DNA of 64,000 nt from positions 666,367 to 730,366 of the forward strand of contig NZ_RYZZ01000007.1 in NCBI RefSeq assembly GCF_003989135.1. Direction: 5' to 3'. The stretch comes from Peribacillus cavernae. GTDB lineage: Bacteria; Bacillota; Bacilli; Bacillales; DSM-1321. The notes under the pieces were generated by a model, which was not told where the DNA came from, did not search any database, and saw only the letters and a program-made list of their open reading frames with translations. Shown one piece after another: positions 12,347-21,974 of this stretch (positions are counted from its first letter, which is position 1; every line of letters starts with the position of its first letter). Made by a program: the position numbers and the translations under genes.

Positions 12347-12985
12347 AAGGGACAGCTTGTACTGGATGTCACCAAAGAAATATTGACTGCGAAGCCTTTC
12401 GGGGAAGCATCCCTTATTGTTACGATGTTGTCGGCTGCAGCAGGTGGAGCAGTGACAATGATCTATACACTATTTCGTTATGGTCGTTCAGATGCGCCAT
12501 CTGTCATTAATGGTTCATTAGCTGGCCTGGTCGGCATTACCGCCGGCTGTGCGTTTGTTAGCGACCAGGCAGCTATTCTAATCGGGGCTGTTTCCGGGTT
12601 ACTTATGATGGCTGCTGCTAATTGGTTAGAGGCCAAACGTATTGATGATCCTGTAGGGGCATTTCCAGTCCATGCGGCTTCCGGTATATGGGGAACGATA
12701 GCCGTAGGGCTTTTCTCCACAGAATGCGGGTTGTTCACGGACGGGGAATGGCACTTATTGGCTATACAACTCTTCGGATTGACGGTATTGTGTGCATGGG
12801 GATTTTTATTAACATGGTTCGGCCTTAAACTCATTTGACTGTGGGTGCCGCTTCGTGCAACTGACGAAGAAGAGGAAGCAGGTTTAGATATTAGCTATCA
12901 CGGTATTATGGCTGTCCACACATCGCAGCAATTTATTAGGACCGAAGATTTCACTCAGGTTCAGAAAGAAGACCCCGATGAATAA
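12347..12985 (+). pseudogene. Ammonium transporter (Amt) relic, N-terminus lost and nonsense stop
   Basis: One frame encodes an Amt/AmtB-like C-terminal half: [20 protein letters not shown], glycine/alanine-rich membrane segments, FPVHAASGIWGTIAVGLFS (the conserved D-x-x-HxxxGxxG region of helices 8-9), and FGLTVLCAWGFLLTW. A TGA at 12836-12838 interrupts the frame, after which it continues as LWVPLRATDEEEEAGLDISY and HGIMAVH to the TAA at 12983-12985, the typical cytoplasmic tail of Amt. A complete Amt has about 400-450 residues and 11 helices; only about the last 210 codons remain, and a stop at 12332 closes the frame upstream. A shortened protein from the TTG at 12383 is conceivable but would lack half the channel. 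Confidence 0.85.
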
Positions 12986-13086
12986 CCATTTAAGTAATTG
13001 GTAGCTCTTGTTGATGCGTACGGCAAAATGGTTTGTATCAGGGGAAAAGAGACAGGAAGGGATCAGTAAAGCAAAAGAGCTTATTA

Positions 13087-13119
13087 AAAAAATGACCCAA
13101 ACAGGTTGGGTCATTTTTT
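13087..13119. terminator. Bidirectional terminator between the amt relic and the desaturase gene
   Basis: AAAAAATGACCCA pairs with TGGGTCATTTTTT. With A and T runs on both sides it can stop transcripts from either strand, as expected between convergent genes. Confidence 0.9.
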
Positions 13120-13177
13120 ACAGTTAATAATAGAATACATTTACCTTATTACACATGTTGATGTTAGAAGGAATAAT

Positions 13178-14068
13178 TTATTTGTTTTTGAAAAATCGGT
13201 CTCTGATTTTTTTCATGCGATCCCGGTACTTTAATATATCTACCCTTGCTGCTTCAGCTTCAGGTGCGATGGGTCTTAAATTTTCGATATTCCAATAATC
13301 GATTATGACATCAAGAACCTGATCAAAATACTCTAAGGGACCATAATTTGCTTCTTTCGCAATAATCGCCATACGGTTATCAAAATCAGGCATTACAGCG
13401 CCCGGCATTTGAAAATTACGAATCACATGACCAAGATAATAACAATAGTTCGGTTCTAATTGAAGATGAAATTTAATGACATCACGATAAAAAGCATAAT
13501 GCAGCGTTTCGTCTTTTGATAAGCGCAGAAGAAGAGTGGACAATTCGCTGTCATGCGGCCTGGCTACTTTAGCGACATTTTTATAAAAGGCCATCGTCGC
13601 AAGCTCCTGCATGGTTGTATAAACCATGGTTTCAAAAGGTGTCGTATAGTCTGGGCTATAACCGCTCTCAACAGTTTGTTTATGCAGTTGGTGAATACGC
13701 TTTGGATCAACACTGCGCGTGATTAATAGATAGGTTTCAAGTAAGCTGGAATGTTGGTCTTCTTCCGCAGTCCACGTATGGACAAAATCTCGGACAACTG
13801 ATAAAGAGCCTTTAAAGGTTTGATCCAGATGTGAAGTGAACCAGGGAAGATTAACTTCTGTCAACAGAGCGGTTTCCACGGCAGTGATAATGTTTGCAGG
13901 CAAGGTAACTTGACTTGAGTTCCAAGGTACTCTCCGAAAATCTTGAGCTTTGTCCCATGGTAAGAAATCATGATACCCCCAATCTATTTTCTCTGATCGT
14001 TTTTTATGTTCCACATATAGTTCTCGGATTTGGGGTTCTAACCTAAAATCCAAATGATTTGTAAGCAA
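13178..14068 (-). CDS. Soluble acyl-ACP desaturase (diiron, ferritin-like fold)
   Basis: 296 residues from a TTG at 14068; AAAGGAGG is placed 7 bases before it, whereas an upstream in-frame ATG at 14131 has no good site. The frame has the carboxylate-bridged diiron signature of stearoyl-ACP desaturases: a glutamate in TEVNLPWFTSHL, EEDQH (EExxH) near residue 120 and KDETLH (DExxH) near residue 205. There are no membrane segments, so this is the soluble class that uses acyl-ACP and ferredoxin, not the membrane-bound Des type. It would introduce a double bond into ACP-bound fatty acids. It is a monocistronic minus-strand gene between gltAB and the glycolate module. Substrate chain length and double bond position cannot be read from sequence. 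Confidence 0.85.
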   Translation of the reverse strand: MLTNHLDFRLEPQIRELYVEHKKRSEKIDWGYHDFLPWDKAQDFRRVPWNSSQVTLPANIITAVETALLTEVNLPWFTSHLDQTFKGSLSVVRDFVHTWTAEEDQHSSLLETYLLITRSVDPKRIHQLHKQTVESGYSPDYTTPFETMVYTTMQELATMAFYKNVAKVARPHDSELSTLLLRLSKDETLHYAFYRDVIKFHLQLEPNYCYYLGHVIRNFQMPGAVMPDFDNRMAIIAKEANYGPLEYFDQVLDVIIDYWNIENLRPIAPEAEAARVDILKYRDRMKKIRDRFFKNK

Positions 14069-14131
14069 AAGAATACCTCCTTTTTTAGTCCTTCCGTTGT
14101 CTAGGACCTTTCTCTGTTCGATAGGACTCAA

Positions 14132-14460
14132 CTAATACATGTTTCATATATTTTTTTTGGTTACTTTATTTTGGGTAGCCGTTTCACGTATAAAGGGTAT
14201 TATATCGCATCAAAAGCCAATGGGCAATCATACTCGGGCAGGCTGATGTTGGCAATAAATAAATTATTATGTGGGTCATCGCTGTTTATTTGGCCCAATC
14301 CATCGTTTTTTAATGGTTTTGCGTTTTAAACAGATTGAACCTTTTAATTATTTACTAAATTCGAAAAATTGATTGAAATATGGAGAGAGGCATGATTTAA
14401 TAAATGTAAACATATAACATATCAGATATGTGATGTCTGAAAGAGTAAGGTGGTGAGTGC
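14132..14460. other. Divergent intergenic region between desaturase and GntR regulator
   Basis: AT-rich, no supported gene. It must hold the promoters of both divergent genes. The clearest structure is a palindrome at 14417-14431, listed separately. Confidence 0.5.
14417..14431. promoter_or_regulatory. Candidate operator for the GntR regulator
   Basis: ACATAT-CAG-ATATGT is a perfect palindrome about 30 bases before the regulator gene, where an autoregulatory GntR/FadR-type operator would be expected. Binding is inferred only. Confidence 0.4.
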
Positions 14461-15159
14461 GTGAATGTTGAAAAAATTTCTACAAAGAAGGTGTCAGATT
14501 CAGTTGGAGAACAAATTGAGAAAATGATTGAGTCCGGAACGTTTCAGGCAGGGGAAAAACTTCCTTCCGTGCGCGAGCTCTGCGATTTGTTTGGTGTAGG
14601 CAGATCCGCTGTCCGTGATGCAATCACGATGCTTAAAGGAAAAGGCACAGTTCATGTGAAACAGGGTGAAGGTACGTTTATTTGCGAATTCGATCCGACA
14701 AAATTATTTAACAGCCATCTGTTGCTGTCTGGCTCGAAAGACATAAAAGAACTTTTTCAGGTAAGAAAAATCCTGGAGACCGGAATCGCCGAGATGGCCG
14801 CATTAAACCGTACGGAACGAGACTTGGAATTTATGGAAGGAGTTCTCTCCAACCCATCGATTAATGGATGGGAGTCCGATTATCATTTTCACATGGCGAT
14901 TGCCAAAGCGGCTGGCAACAAAATTCTGATTCAGTTCGTGCAATTCATCTCTACTACGATGAAGAAAGCGATGATTGATTTTCACAGATACATTGAAAAA
15001 AATGCGACTATGGTTAAAACGATTGTCGAACACCATGATCGGATCTACCAATCGATTAAAATAGGGGAGCCGAATAAGGCCCATCAGTCAATGATTGAAC
15101 ATTTAAATTATGTGGAAGAACTTTTGCAAAGCAGCGTATTGCAGAAAGTATCAGGGTAA
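14461..15159 (+). CDS. GntR-family regulator, FadR (FCD) subfamily, probably glycolate-responsive
   Basis: 232 residues, GTG start with GGTGGTGA just before it. The N-terminal winged helix (about 8-75) reads GEQIEKMIESGTFQAGEKLP then SVRELCDLFGVGRSAVRDAI, the classic GntR recognition pattern. The C-terminal part is an all-helical FCD ligand-binding domain with the metal-site histidines (WESDYHFHMAIAKAAGN, and EHHDRIYQSI). Relatives such as GlcC, LldR and LutR sense glycolate or lactate. It lies 80 bases before glcE in the same direction, so it most likely controls the glycolate genes. The exact ligand is inferred from context. Confidence 0.85.
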   Translation: MNVEKISTKKVSDSVGEQIEKMIESGTFQAGEKLPSVRELCDLFGVGRSAVRDAITMLKGKGTVHVKQGEGTFICEFDPTKLFNSHLLLSGSKDIKELFQVRKILETGIAEMAALNRTERDLEFMEGVLSNPSINGWESDYHFHMAIAKAAGNKILIQFVQFISTTMKKAMIDFHRYIEKNATMVKTIVEHHDRIYQSIKIGEPNKAHQSMIEHLNYVEELLQSSVLQKVSG

Positions 15160-15208
15160 GCGGCTATCCGATATGGAAAGCAATTTTGACAATAAAGAGA
15201 AACGATGT

Positions 15209-15225
15209 TTGTTATAACGTAACAA
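15209..15225. promoter_or_regulatory. Candidate operator in front of glcE
   Basis: TTGTTA-TAACG-TAACAA is an inverted repeat overlapping the presumed -10 region; a TTGACA lies upstream at about 15186. FadR-subfamily regulators often bind TTGT...ACAA-type sites, so this is the best candidate target of the adjacent GntR protein. Inference from position and symmetry. Confidence 0.45.
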
Positions 15226-15240
15226 CAGGGGGTGCAAGTC

Positions 15241-16566
15241 TTGATCACAGCGGAACTTCTATCAGATTTAAAGTCTATTTTATCTGAAGAGCAAATGATA
15301 GAGGGTGAAAGTGAGAACCATCTATTAGGAAATAGCGGCCAGGTGACTATCTATCCAAAATCAGAAGAAGAAATTGCAAACGTGTTAAAGTATGCAAATA
15401 ATCATCGGAAAAAAATAACTGTGTCTGCTGGCGAAACAAAAAGAGGATTCGGTGGAATAATCGACTCTGCCGATATTTTACTCTCATTGGCGAATTATAA
15501 AGGGATTGTCGAACATACGCCTGGAGACATGACATTAACAGTCAAGGCAGGTACGCCTTTTAAAGAATTGCAGGATTATTTGGCGGAACATAAGCAAAAG
15601 GTTTCGCTGGACCCTGCGTGGCCGGAATATGCAACGATCGGCGGCATCATCGCGTCGAATGAAAGCGGTCCCAAACGCCTCGGCTACGGAGCAGGCAGGG
15701 ATGTGGTAATTGGACTTAGGATGGTGTATCCAGATGGCACGATAATCCGATCCGGCGGAAAAGTCGTAAAAAACGTGGCCGGTTATGATATGAACAAACT
15801 ATTTATAGGTTCAATGGGTACGTTGGGTGTCGTAACTGAAGTGACTATGAAGCTCCGTCCCTTAGCCAAATACGAAAGCCTTGTATTGTTATCTTTCCCT
15901 GAAGGAAATGTTGAGGAGATTCGTTCATTTGCAATCCATCTTCTTGATTCGGTGATGGAACCTACCGCTCTTGAATTGCTAAGTCCAGCTTTATCACAAA
16001 AGCTAATCGGCGAAAATCTTCATACGCTCGCGATAGGCTTTGAGGATGTCGAAAGCTCTGTGCATTACCAGGAAGAGTATGTAAAGAAGATTCAACCTGC
16101 CAATAGCAAAATGAAGATTCTTCAACAAAAAGAAGCGCAAGCTTTTTGGGATAAAATTTATTCAATTGGTCCAAATGGTGCAGCGCCTGCTGCGGGCAGT
16201 GAAATAGAGGCTTCCTTGAAAATAGGTGTGACCAACCTGGATGTCCTCCATGTTATAAACATCAGCCAGCAATTGAAGGATACTCACAATGTAGTGGTTG
16301 AAGCACATGGTGGAATAGGCCATGGATTGTGCCAGGTAAATCTAAAAGGTGCGAGCGAAGATATCGAATCAGCGATTGACCAGCTAAGGAATTCTGTTAA
16401 CCAACTCGGTGGATATGTGATTGTTAAGCATTTGCCCCTATCTCTCCGAAAGAAAATAAATATTTGGGGTGAAAATCCATCGTATTTCTTCCTATTAGAG
16501 GGAATTAAATCAAAGATCGACCCGAACAGCGTTCTTAATCATAAACGATACGTGGGAGGGATTTAA
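15241..16566 (+). CDS. glcE: Glycolate oxidase FAD-binding subunit GlcE
   Basis: 441 residues from TTG 15241, with GGGGG 8 bases ahead; the GTG at 15232 overlaps that site. This is a PCMH-type FAD-binding protein: YPKSEEEIANVLKYANNHRK, VSAGETKRGFGG, and PAWPEYATIGGIIASNESGP, followed by VVKNVAGYDMNKLFIGSMGT. It is shorter than GlcD at the C-terminus, as GlcE is. With GlcD and GlcF it forms the three-part glycolate dehydrogenase at the membrane that oxidises glycolate to glyoxylate and feeds electrons to the quinone pool. It heads the glcEFD operon; glcF begins two bases after its stop. Confidence 0.9.
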   Translation: MITAELLSDLKSILSEEQMIEGESENHLLGNSGQVTIYPKSEEEIANVLKYANNHRKKITVSAGETKRGFGGIIDSADILLSLANYKGIVEHTPGDMTLTVKAGTPFKELQDYLAEHKQKVSLDPAWPEYATIGGIIASNESGPKRLGYGAGRDVVIGLRMVYPDGTIIRSGGKVVKNVAGYDMNKLFIGSMGTLGVVTEVTMKLRPLAKYESLVLLSFPEGNVEEIRSFAIHLLDSVMEPTALELLSPALSQKLIGENLHTLAIGFEDVESSVHYQEEYVKKIQPANSKMKILQQKEAQAFWDKIYSIGPNGAAPAAGSEIEASLKIGVTNLDVLHVINISQQLKDTHNVVVEAHGGIGHGLCQVNLKGASEDIESAIDQLRNSVNQLGGYVIVKHLPLSLRKKINIWGENPSYFFLLEGIKSKIDPNSVLNHKRYVGGI

Positions 16567-16568
16567 AA

Positions 16569-17927
16569 GTGAGTCTAAAAGAAATGGCTTTAAAGCAAGA
16601 CCCGTCGTGTACAACCAATAGCCTAAGCAATTATCTTTGGAGCGACGCACCTGACGAAAACAAATGGGCCGACTGTGTACACTGTGGAATGTGTTTGGAA
16701 TCATGTCCGACCTATGAGCTGACCGGACAGGAGCAGCATTCCCCCCGCGGGCGTGTGCATCTTATCAAATCGGTTGCAGAAGGAAAGCTTGAAGTGAATG
16801 AGCAGTTCATGGATCCCGTTTTTGCCTGTCTTGACTGCCGTGCGTGTACCACCGCTTGTCCGGCGGATGTTGATGTCGGCGGACTAATTGAAGAAGCGCG
16901 GGGGCAAATTCGCCAGGCGATGCCACTGACAGGATGGAAAGGCTCAGTAAGTAAGTTGTTCCTGCAGGGAATATTCCCGCATCAAAACCGCTTGAACTCA
17001 ATGGGAAGCCTATTAAAGTTCTATCAAAAGAGCGGCATGCAAAAGGTGGTCCGCAAAACCAAACTGATCAATGTTATGCCTCAGCACTTAGTTGAGATGG
17101 AAGCAATTATGCCAGAAATAAAAGAGCCGTTACGTAAGAAGTATAAAAATGAAAAAGTCATCAAGGCAAAAGGTGAAACGAAAAATGAAGTGTCGCTGTT
17201 AACCGGATGTGTGATGGATGTCATGTTCAGTGATATCAATGAATCCACGGTCAACGTATTAACCCGGAATGGCAATGATGTTTCCATCCCGCAAAACCAA
17301 ACCTGCTGCGGGGCACTGCATGTCCATGCCGGTGACCGTGAAACAGGAAGGAAGCTTGCAAAACAAAACATGGAGGCATTCAAGGATTCTGATAAAGTCA
17401 TCACTAACGCAGCTGGCTGCGGTTGTGCGTTGAAGGAATATCCGGAACTGTTTCGTGAAGACCCGGAATGGCATGAAAAAGCAGAAGAGTTTTCTGCGAA
17501 AGTGGAAGACATCTCCAAATACATCCATGATACAGGCTACGAAAAACCAAAGGCTGAACTCAACACCCGTATCACCTATCATGACGCCTGCCATTTAGCA
17601 CATGGCCAGGGAGTGCGCCAGGAGCCGCGTGATATCCTGCTAGATATTCCAGGGGTTGAAATGGTACATATGCCAAACGCAGACCGCTGCTGCGGCAGTG
17701 CCGGCATATACAACATTACAAATCCGGAAATGGCCGGGGATGTACTTGAAAGCAAAATGCAAAATGTTCCTGACGATGTTGAAATGATTTCGATGGGGAA
17801 CCCCGGCTGTATGCTCCAGATGGCGATGGGGGTTGAAAAATACGGAAGAAATCAAAAAATCGTCCATACAATTCAACTGCTGGATTGGGCCTATCAAAAA
17901 GAGGATCAGTTAAAGGGGGGAGAGTAA
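16569..17927 (+). CDS. glcF: Glycolate oxidase iron-sulfur subunit GlcF
   Basis: 452 residues, GTG start with GGGAGGG 8 bases ahead. The N-terminus has two 4Fe-4S clusters of ferredoxin type: CVHCGMCLESCPTY and CLDCRACTTACPAD. The C-terminus has two CCG domains: TCCGALHVHAG and DRCCGSAGIYN, each with preceding conserved cysteine or histidine (YHDACHLAHGQGV). This is the electron-transfer subunit shared by GlcF, LutA and related proteins. Its stop TAA overlaps the ATG of glcD (TAATG), implying translational coupling. A decayed second copy of the C-terminal part of a GlcF-like protein lies at about 54645-55108. Confidence 0.93.
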   Translation: MSLKEMALKQDPSCTTNSLSNYLWSDAPDENKWADCVHCGMCLESCPTYELTGQEQHSPRGRVHLIKSVAEGKLEVNEQFMDPVFACLDCRACTTACPADVDVGGLIEEARGQIRQAMPLTGWKGSVSKLFLQGIFPHQNRLNSMGSLLKFYQKSGMQKVVRKTKLINVMPQHLVEMEAIMPEIKEPLRKKYKNEKVIKAKGETKNEVSLLTGCVMDVMFSDINESTVNVLTRNGNDVSIPQNQTCCGALHVHAGDRETGRKLAKQNMEAFKDSDKVITNAAGCGCALKEYPELFREDPEWHEKAEEFSAKVEDISKYIHDTGYEKPKAELNTRITYHDACHLAHGQGVRQEPRDILLDIPGVEMVHMPNADRCCGSAGIYNITNPEMAGDVLESKMQNVPDDVEMISMGNPGCMLQMAMGVEKYGRNQKIVHTIQLLDWAYQKEDQLKGGE

Positions 17928-19390
17928 TGGCGTCAAAACAGATCAAAACAAACGACAAGCATGTAAAGAACCTTGCCAACATCGTGGGGGGGTCCCGTTC
18001 GATTCTTTACCATAAAGAAGATTTGCTAGCATATGATTCCGACGGGTTTACGCTTCATCGGCATTTGCCTAAAGCGGTTGTATTCCCAAAAGACACCCAG
18101 GAAGTGGCGAAGCTCGTTAAATACTGCTCGGACAATCAACTGCCTTTCCTGGCACGCGGAGCCGGAACCGGTTTAAGCGGCGGAGCCATTCCAATGAATG
18201 GAGAAGTTATTATCAGTATGGTCAGAATGAAGCGTCTATTGAGTGTCAATCTCGAAAATAGGCGTGCGGTTGTAGAACCGGGTTTTGTTAACCTTAAGCT
18301 GACCAACTCGATTTCTGACAAAGGTTATTATTACGCACCGGATCCATCAAGCCAATACTGCTGTACAATTGGCGGAAATGTCGCAGAAAATGCCGGAGGG
18401 GCCCATTGTCTTAAATATGGCGTCACCACGAACCACATCCTTGGGCTGGAAGTTGTCCTGCCAAATGGGGAAATTATTGAAATTGGGGAAAACGGGATTC
18501 CTGATGCACCTGGATACGATCTGCTTGGATTGATAACCGGATCCGAAGGGACGCTCGGTATTGTAACAAAAATAACAGTCCGGATTTTGAAAAACCCGGA
18601 AGCAAAGCAAACGGTGCTCGCTTATTTCGATAATGTTACCGACGGAAGTCAGGCTGTATCTGATATCATCTCAGCCGGGATCGTTCCGGCTGCCCTGGAA
18701 ATGATGGATAAAACTGCAATTGAGGGTGTGGAAGCAGCCGCCTTTCCTGTCGGGCACCCAAAGGATATTGAAGCAGTACTGCTTATCGAAGTCGATGGGA
18801 TCTCAGCCGGGATCGCCGAACAGATCAATCAAATCCTTGAGGTATGCAACAATAGAAATGTCCGTGAAGTGAAAGTAGCCCAGGATGAGCTGGAACGGGG
18901 CAGATGGTGGGCGAACCGCAAAACAGGATTCGGGGCAATGGGAGCGATTTCTGCGGATTACCTGGTACAGGACGGCGTGATTCCACGCAGCAAACTGCCG
19001 CAGGTGCTGAACAGAATCAACCAAATTAGCGAGGAAGCTGGTCTGCGGATAGCCAATATTTTTCATGCAGGAGACGGAAATCTTCATCCGCTTGTCCTTT
19101 TCGATGCCCGAATTCCGGGTGAAAGCGAAAAGGCGCTGGCCGCCGGAAGCGCCTGCCTTCAAGCATGTGCCGATGTCGGTGGAACGATTACGGGAGAGCA
19201 TGGTGTCGGCATCGAGAAAAGGGAGGAAATGCGCTTCGTTTTTACGGATGAAGAAATCAACGCCCAGACTGATATCCGTGAAGTGTTCAACCCTAATAAT
19301 CTATTAAATGCAGGTAAGTTATTTCCGATGCCGGGGCGTTGTGTTGAAATAAAGAAAGAATTGAAAGAAAAGGAAGCAGCTATATCATAA
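17927..19390 (+). CDS. glcD: Glycolate oxidase catalytic FAD subunit GlcD
   Basis: 487 residues from ATG 17927 (MASKQIKTNDKHVKNLANIV), with AGGGGGGAG directly upstream. A PCMH FAD domain (VKYCSDNQLPFLARGAGTGL, YYYAPDPSSQ, GGNVAENAGGAHCLKYGVT, ITGSEGTLGIVTK) is followed by a C-terminal FAD-oxidase domain with the catalytic HAGDGNLHP and GTITGEHGVGIEKR motifs. It oxidises glycolate (possibly also D-lactate) to glyoxylate. Last gene of the glcEFD unit. D-lactate dehydrogenases are closely similar, but the malate synthase G that follows supports glycolate. Confidence 0.92.
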   Translation: MASKQIKTNDKHVKNLANIVGGSRSILYHKEDLLAYDSDGFTLHRHLPKAVVFPKDTQEVAKLVKYCSDNQLPFLARGAGTGLSGGAIPMNGEVIISMVRMKRLLSVNLENRRAVVEPGFVNLKLTNSISDKGYYYAPDPSSQYCCTIGGNVAENAGGAHCLKYGVTTNHILGLEVVLPNGEIIEIGENGIPDAPGYDLLGLITGSEGTLGIVTKITVRILKNPEAKQTVLAYFDNVTDGSQAVSDIISAGIVPAALEMMDKTAIEGVEAAAFPVGHPKDIEAVLLIEVDGISAGIAEQINQILEVCNNRNVREVKVAQDELERGRWWANRKTGFGAMGAISADYLVQDGVIPRSKLPQVLNRINQISEEAGLRIANIFHAGDGNLHPLVLFDARIPGESEKALAAGSACLQACADVGGTITGEHGVGIEKREEMRFVFTDEEINAQTDIREVFNPNNLLNAGKLFPMPGRCVEIKKELKEKEAAIS

Positions 19391-19419
19391 AGCGACAATC
19401 CATCAGAGAACGATTGGAA

Positions 19420-19460
19420 AGCGAGGCAGACAATACGCATTCGTCTGCCTTCACCTCGCT
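19420..19460 (+). other. Hairpin after glcD
   Basis: AGCGAG...CAGAC...GTCTG...CTCGCT forms a bulged stem about 30 bases after glcD. It is not followed by a clear T run, so it may be an mRNA 3' end or processing structure and not a strong terminator. Confidence 0.45.
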
Positions 19461-19562
19461 TGTAGCCGTTTCATTGGACAATCCGCAGCCAATTGTAAAA
19501 ATCTTGTGAAAGTTATTGAAAAGGCATCAGATTTTATGCTATTATTTTTTTAAAGAAGTTTT

Positions 19563-19600
19563 GAAACGGTGTTTCGTAATAACAAACACCAAGTTGTTTC
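19563..19600. promoter_or_regulatory. Inverted repeat in the glcB leader
   Basis: GGTGTTT (19568-19574) pairs with AAACACC (19584-19590), and outer GAAAC (19563-19567) with GTTTC (19596-19600), shortly before the AAAGGAGG site of glcB. A TTGAAA...TATTAT promoter candidate precedes it. It could be an operator or leader hairpin; the binder is unknown. Confidence 0.4.
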
Positions 19601-19622
19601 ATTTTAAAGGAGGAACCTTATC

Positions 19623-21803
19623 ATGACTGATTATGTAAAGACGGGTAATCTTCAAGTGGCTTCAGAGCTTTATGAGTTTATTAACACAGAAGCACTGCCT
19701 GAAAGCGGATTGGAGCGAGACAAGTTCTGGTCCAATTTTGAAAAACTGATCGATGATTTGACACCGAAAAACAAGGAATTACTGGCGCGGCGAGATGAGA
19801 TCCAAAACAAACTAAACGCATGGTATCGCGAAAATAAACAGAGCTTTGATTTTGGTAAGTATCAAACATTTTTGCAAGAAATCGGCTATCTTGAACCAGA
19901 AGTGGAAGATTTTCAGATTACGAGTGAAGGGGTGGACGCTGAAATTGCTGTCCAGGCCGGCCCACAGCTCGTCGTTCCTGTTAACAATGGCCGTTATGCG
20001 ATTAACGCTGCCAATGCCCGCTGGGGGAGCCTTTACGACGCCCTTTATGGAACAGATGCCATTAGTGAAGAAGATGGTGCACACCGGGAAGGCGGTTACA
20101 ATCCAGTTCGCGGCGGGAAGGTCATTGAATTTGCACGGGAATTTCTTGATCAGGCTGCACCATTGATACAAGCTTCTCACAAAGATGCAGCAGGATATAG
20201 CATCGTGGCCGGAAAATTGTCCGTTGCATTTCGCAACGGGGAGAAGGCTTCTCTTGAGGATGATGCCAAGTTTGCCGGCTATCAAGGACAACCTGAACAT
20301 CCGACAGCTGTATTATTAAAGAATAACGGTCTTCATTTTGAAATTCAGATTGACCACAATCATCCGATAGGCAAAACGGATGAGGCGGGCGTTAAGGATG
20401 TCCTCATAGAAGCAGCAACGACGACAATCGCGGACTGTGAAGATTCTGTAACTGCCGTAGATGCAGAGGATAAGGTGCTCGTATACCGCAATTGGTTAGG
20501 CCTGATGAAAGGTGATTTGTCCGCTACCTTCAAAAAAGGCAGTAAAACAATGACAAGGACGCTCAATCCCGACCGCGGCTATTCATCCCCGGGTGGAGAG
20601 GAATTTTCATTGTCAGGCCGTTCACTTATGTTTGTCCGTAACGTAGGGCACTTGATGACGAATAATGCCATTTTAGATAAAAATGGAGACGAAATTCAAG
20701 AAGGGATTTTGGATGCAGTCATCACCAGCCTTGCCGCTAAGCATACTCTCTTAGGAAACGGGCCATATCAAAATACTTCCGAGGGTTCGGTTTACATCGT
20801 TAAACCAAAAATGCATGGATCAGAAGAGGTTGCTTTTGCGAATCAGCTTTTTGACCGTGTGGAGGACTTGCTTAGTTTGGAACGAAATACCCTTAAAATC
20901 GGTGTAATGGATGAGGAACGCCGAACAACCTTGAATTTAAAAGCATGCATTAAACAGGTAAAAGATCGCGTTGTGTTTATCAATACCGGATTCCTGGATC
21001 GCACTGGTGATGAAATCCATACCTCTATGGAAGCAGGACCGATGATTCGCAAGGATGAAATGAAGGGATCAAAATGGCTGCAAGGCTATGAGCAATCGAA
21101 TGTGAATACAGGCCTTGCAAGCGGCTTCCAGGGCCGCGCCCAGATCGGCAAAGGGATGTGGGCGATGCCTGATCTGATGGAGGAAATGCTGAAACAAAAG
21201 GTGGGCCAGCTTAAAACAGGTGCGAATACGGCATGGGTGCCGTCACCTACCGCGGCTACATTGCATGCGCTTCACTACCATCAAGTCAATGTAATAGAAG
21301 TGCAAAATCAGAAAGCCAAAGAATCTAGCGACCTGAGGGATGATATTTTAGAATTTCCGGTCGTGAAAAACCCGCAATGGAGTCCTGGAGAAATTAAACA
21401 AGAGCTTGATAATAATTCTCAAAGTATATTAGGCTATGTTGTCCGCTGGGTAGAGCAGGGAGTCGGCTGTTCAAAAGTTCCGGATATTAATGACGTCGGA
21501 CTGATGGAAGACAGAGCTACACTGCGTATTTCCAGCCAGCTGATGGCCAACTGGCTGCACCATGGCATCATTACGAAAGAACAAGTGCTGGAGAGCTTAC
21601 AGCGGATGGCTAAAGTAGTCGATGAACAAAACGCTGGAGATGCTTCGTACCGCTCCATGTCCAGGAACTACGATGATTCTGTGGCATTCCAGGCGGCCTG
21701 TGACTTGATTTTTGAAGGCTATGAACAGCCGAACGGCTATACAGAGCCAATCTTGCACCGCCGCCGCATTGAAGCGAAGGCTAAGTTCACCGTAAAACAA
21801 TAG
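19623..21803 (+). CDS. glcB: Malate synthase G
   Basis: 726 residues, ATG start 6 bases after AAAGGAGGA. The length is that of isoform G (about 720-730; isoform A has about 530). Conserved parts: [58 protein letters not shown] with the metal-binding region, and [20 protein letters not shown]. The enzyme condenses glyoxylate with acetyl-CoA to malate and is the usual partner of glycolate oxidation. Its own leader (19391-19622) contains a promoter candidate and an inverted repeat. Malate made here is the substrate of the malic enzyme encoded next. Confidence 0.96.
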   Translation: MTDYVKTGNLQVASELYEFINTEALPESGLERDKFWSNFEKLIDDLTPKNKELLARRDEIQNKLNAWYRENKQSFDFGKYQTFLQEIGYLEPEVEDFQITSEGVDAEIAVQAGPQLVVPVNNGRYAINAANARWGSLYDALYGTDAISEEDGAHREGGYNPVRGGKVIEFAREFLDQAAPLIQASHKDAAGYSIVAGKLSVAFRNGEKASLEDDAKFAGYQGQPEHPTAVLLKNNGLHFEIQIDHNHPIGKTDEAGVKDVLIEAATTTIADCEDSVTAVDAEDKVLVYRNWLGLMKGDLSATFKKGSKTMTRTLNPDRGYSSPGGEEFSLSGRSLMFVRNVGHLMTNNAILDKNGDEIQEGILDAVITSLAAKHTLLGNGPYQNTSEGSVYIVKPKMHGSEEVAFANQLFDRVEDLLSLERNTLKIGVMDEERRTTLNLKACIKQVKDRVVFINTGFLDRTGDEIHTSMEAGPMIRKDEMKGSKWLQGYEQSNVNTGLASGFQGRAQIGKGMWAMPDLMEEMLKQKVGQLKTGANTAWVPSPTAATLHALHYHQVNVIEVQNQKAKESSDLRDDILEFPVVKNPQWSPGEIKQELDNNSQSILGYVVRWVEQGVGCSKVPDINDVGLMEDRATLRISSQLMANWLHHGIITKEQVLESLQRMAKVVDEQNAGDASYRSMSRNYDDSVAFQAACDLIFEGYEQPNGYTEPILHRRRIEAKAKFTVKQ

Positions 21804-21974
21804 CTAGTAAAAGGTAAAATAACAGGGGCATTCTATTTCCTAGGATGTCCTGTTCTATAACTGAGGTAACCCCTATTTCCTGTTGAAATTAGAGCAAATA
21901 CACCTAAGCGAAGACTGCTAGTTTCAACAACCTATCTCTGGTAGTTTAAAAAAATGATTGGAGGAACTGAGGCT

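Noticed and set aside
12353-12373. CTGCHQ reading, a CxxCH haem-binding motif just before the amt relic
   Set aside because: It lies in another frame than the Amt similarity, has no signal peptide, and the frame carries no further cytochrome features; taken as chance.
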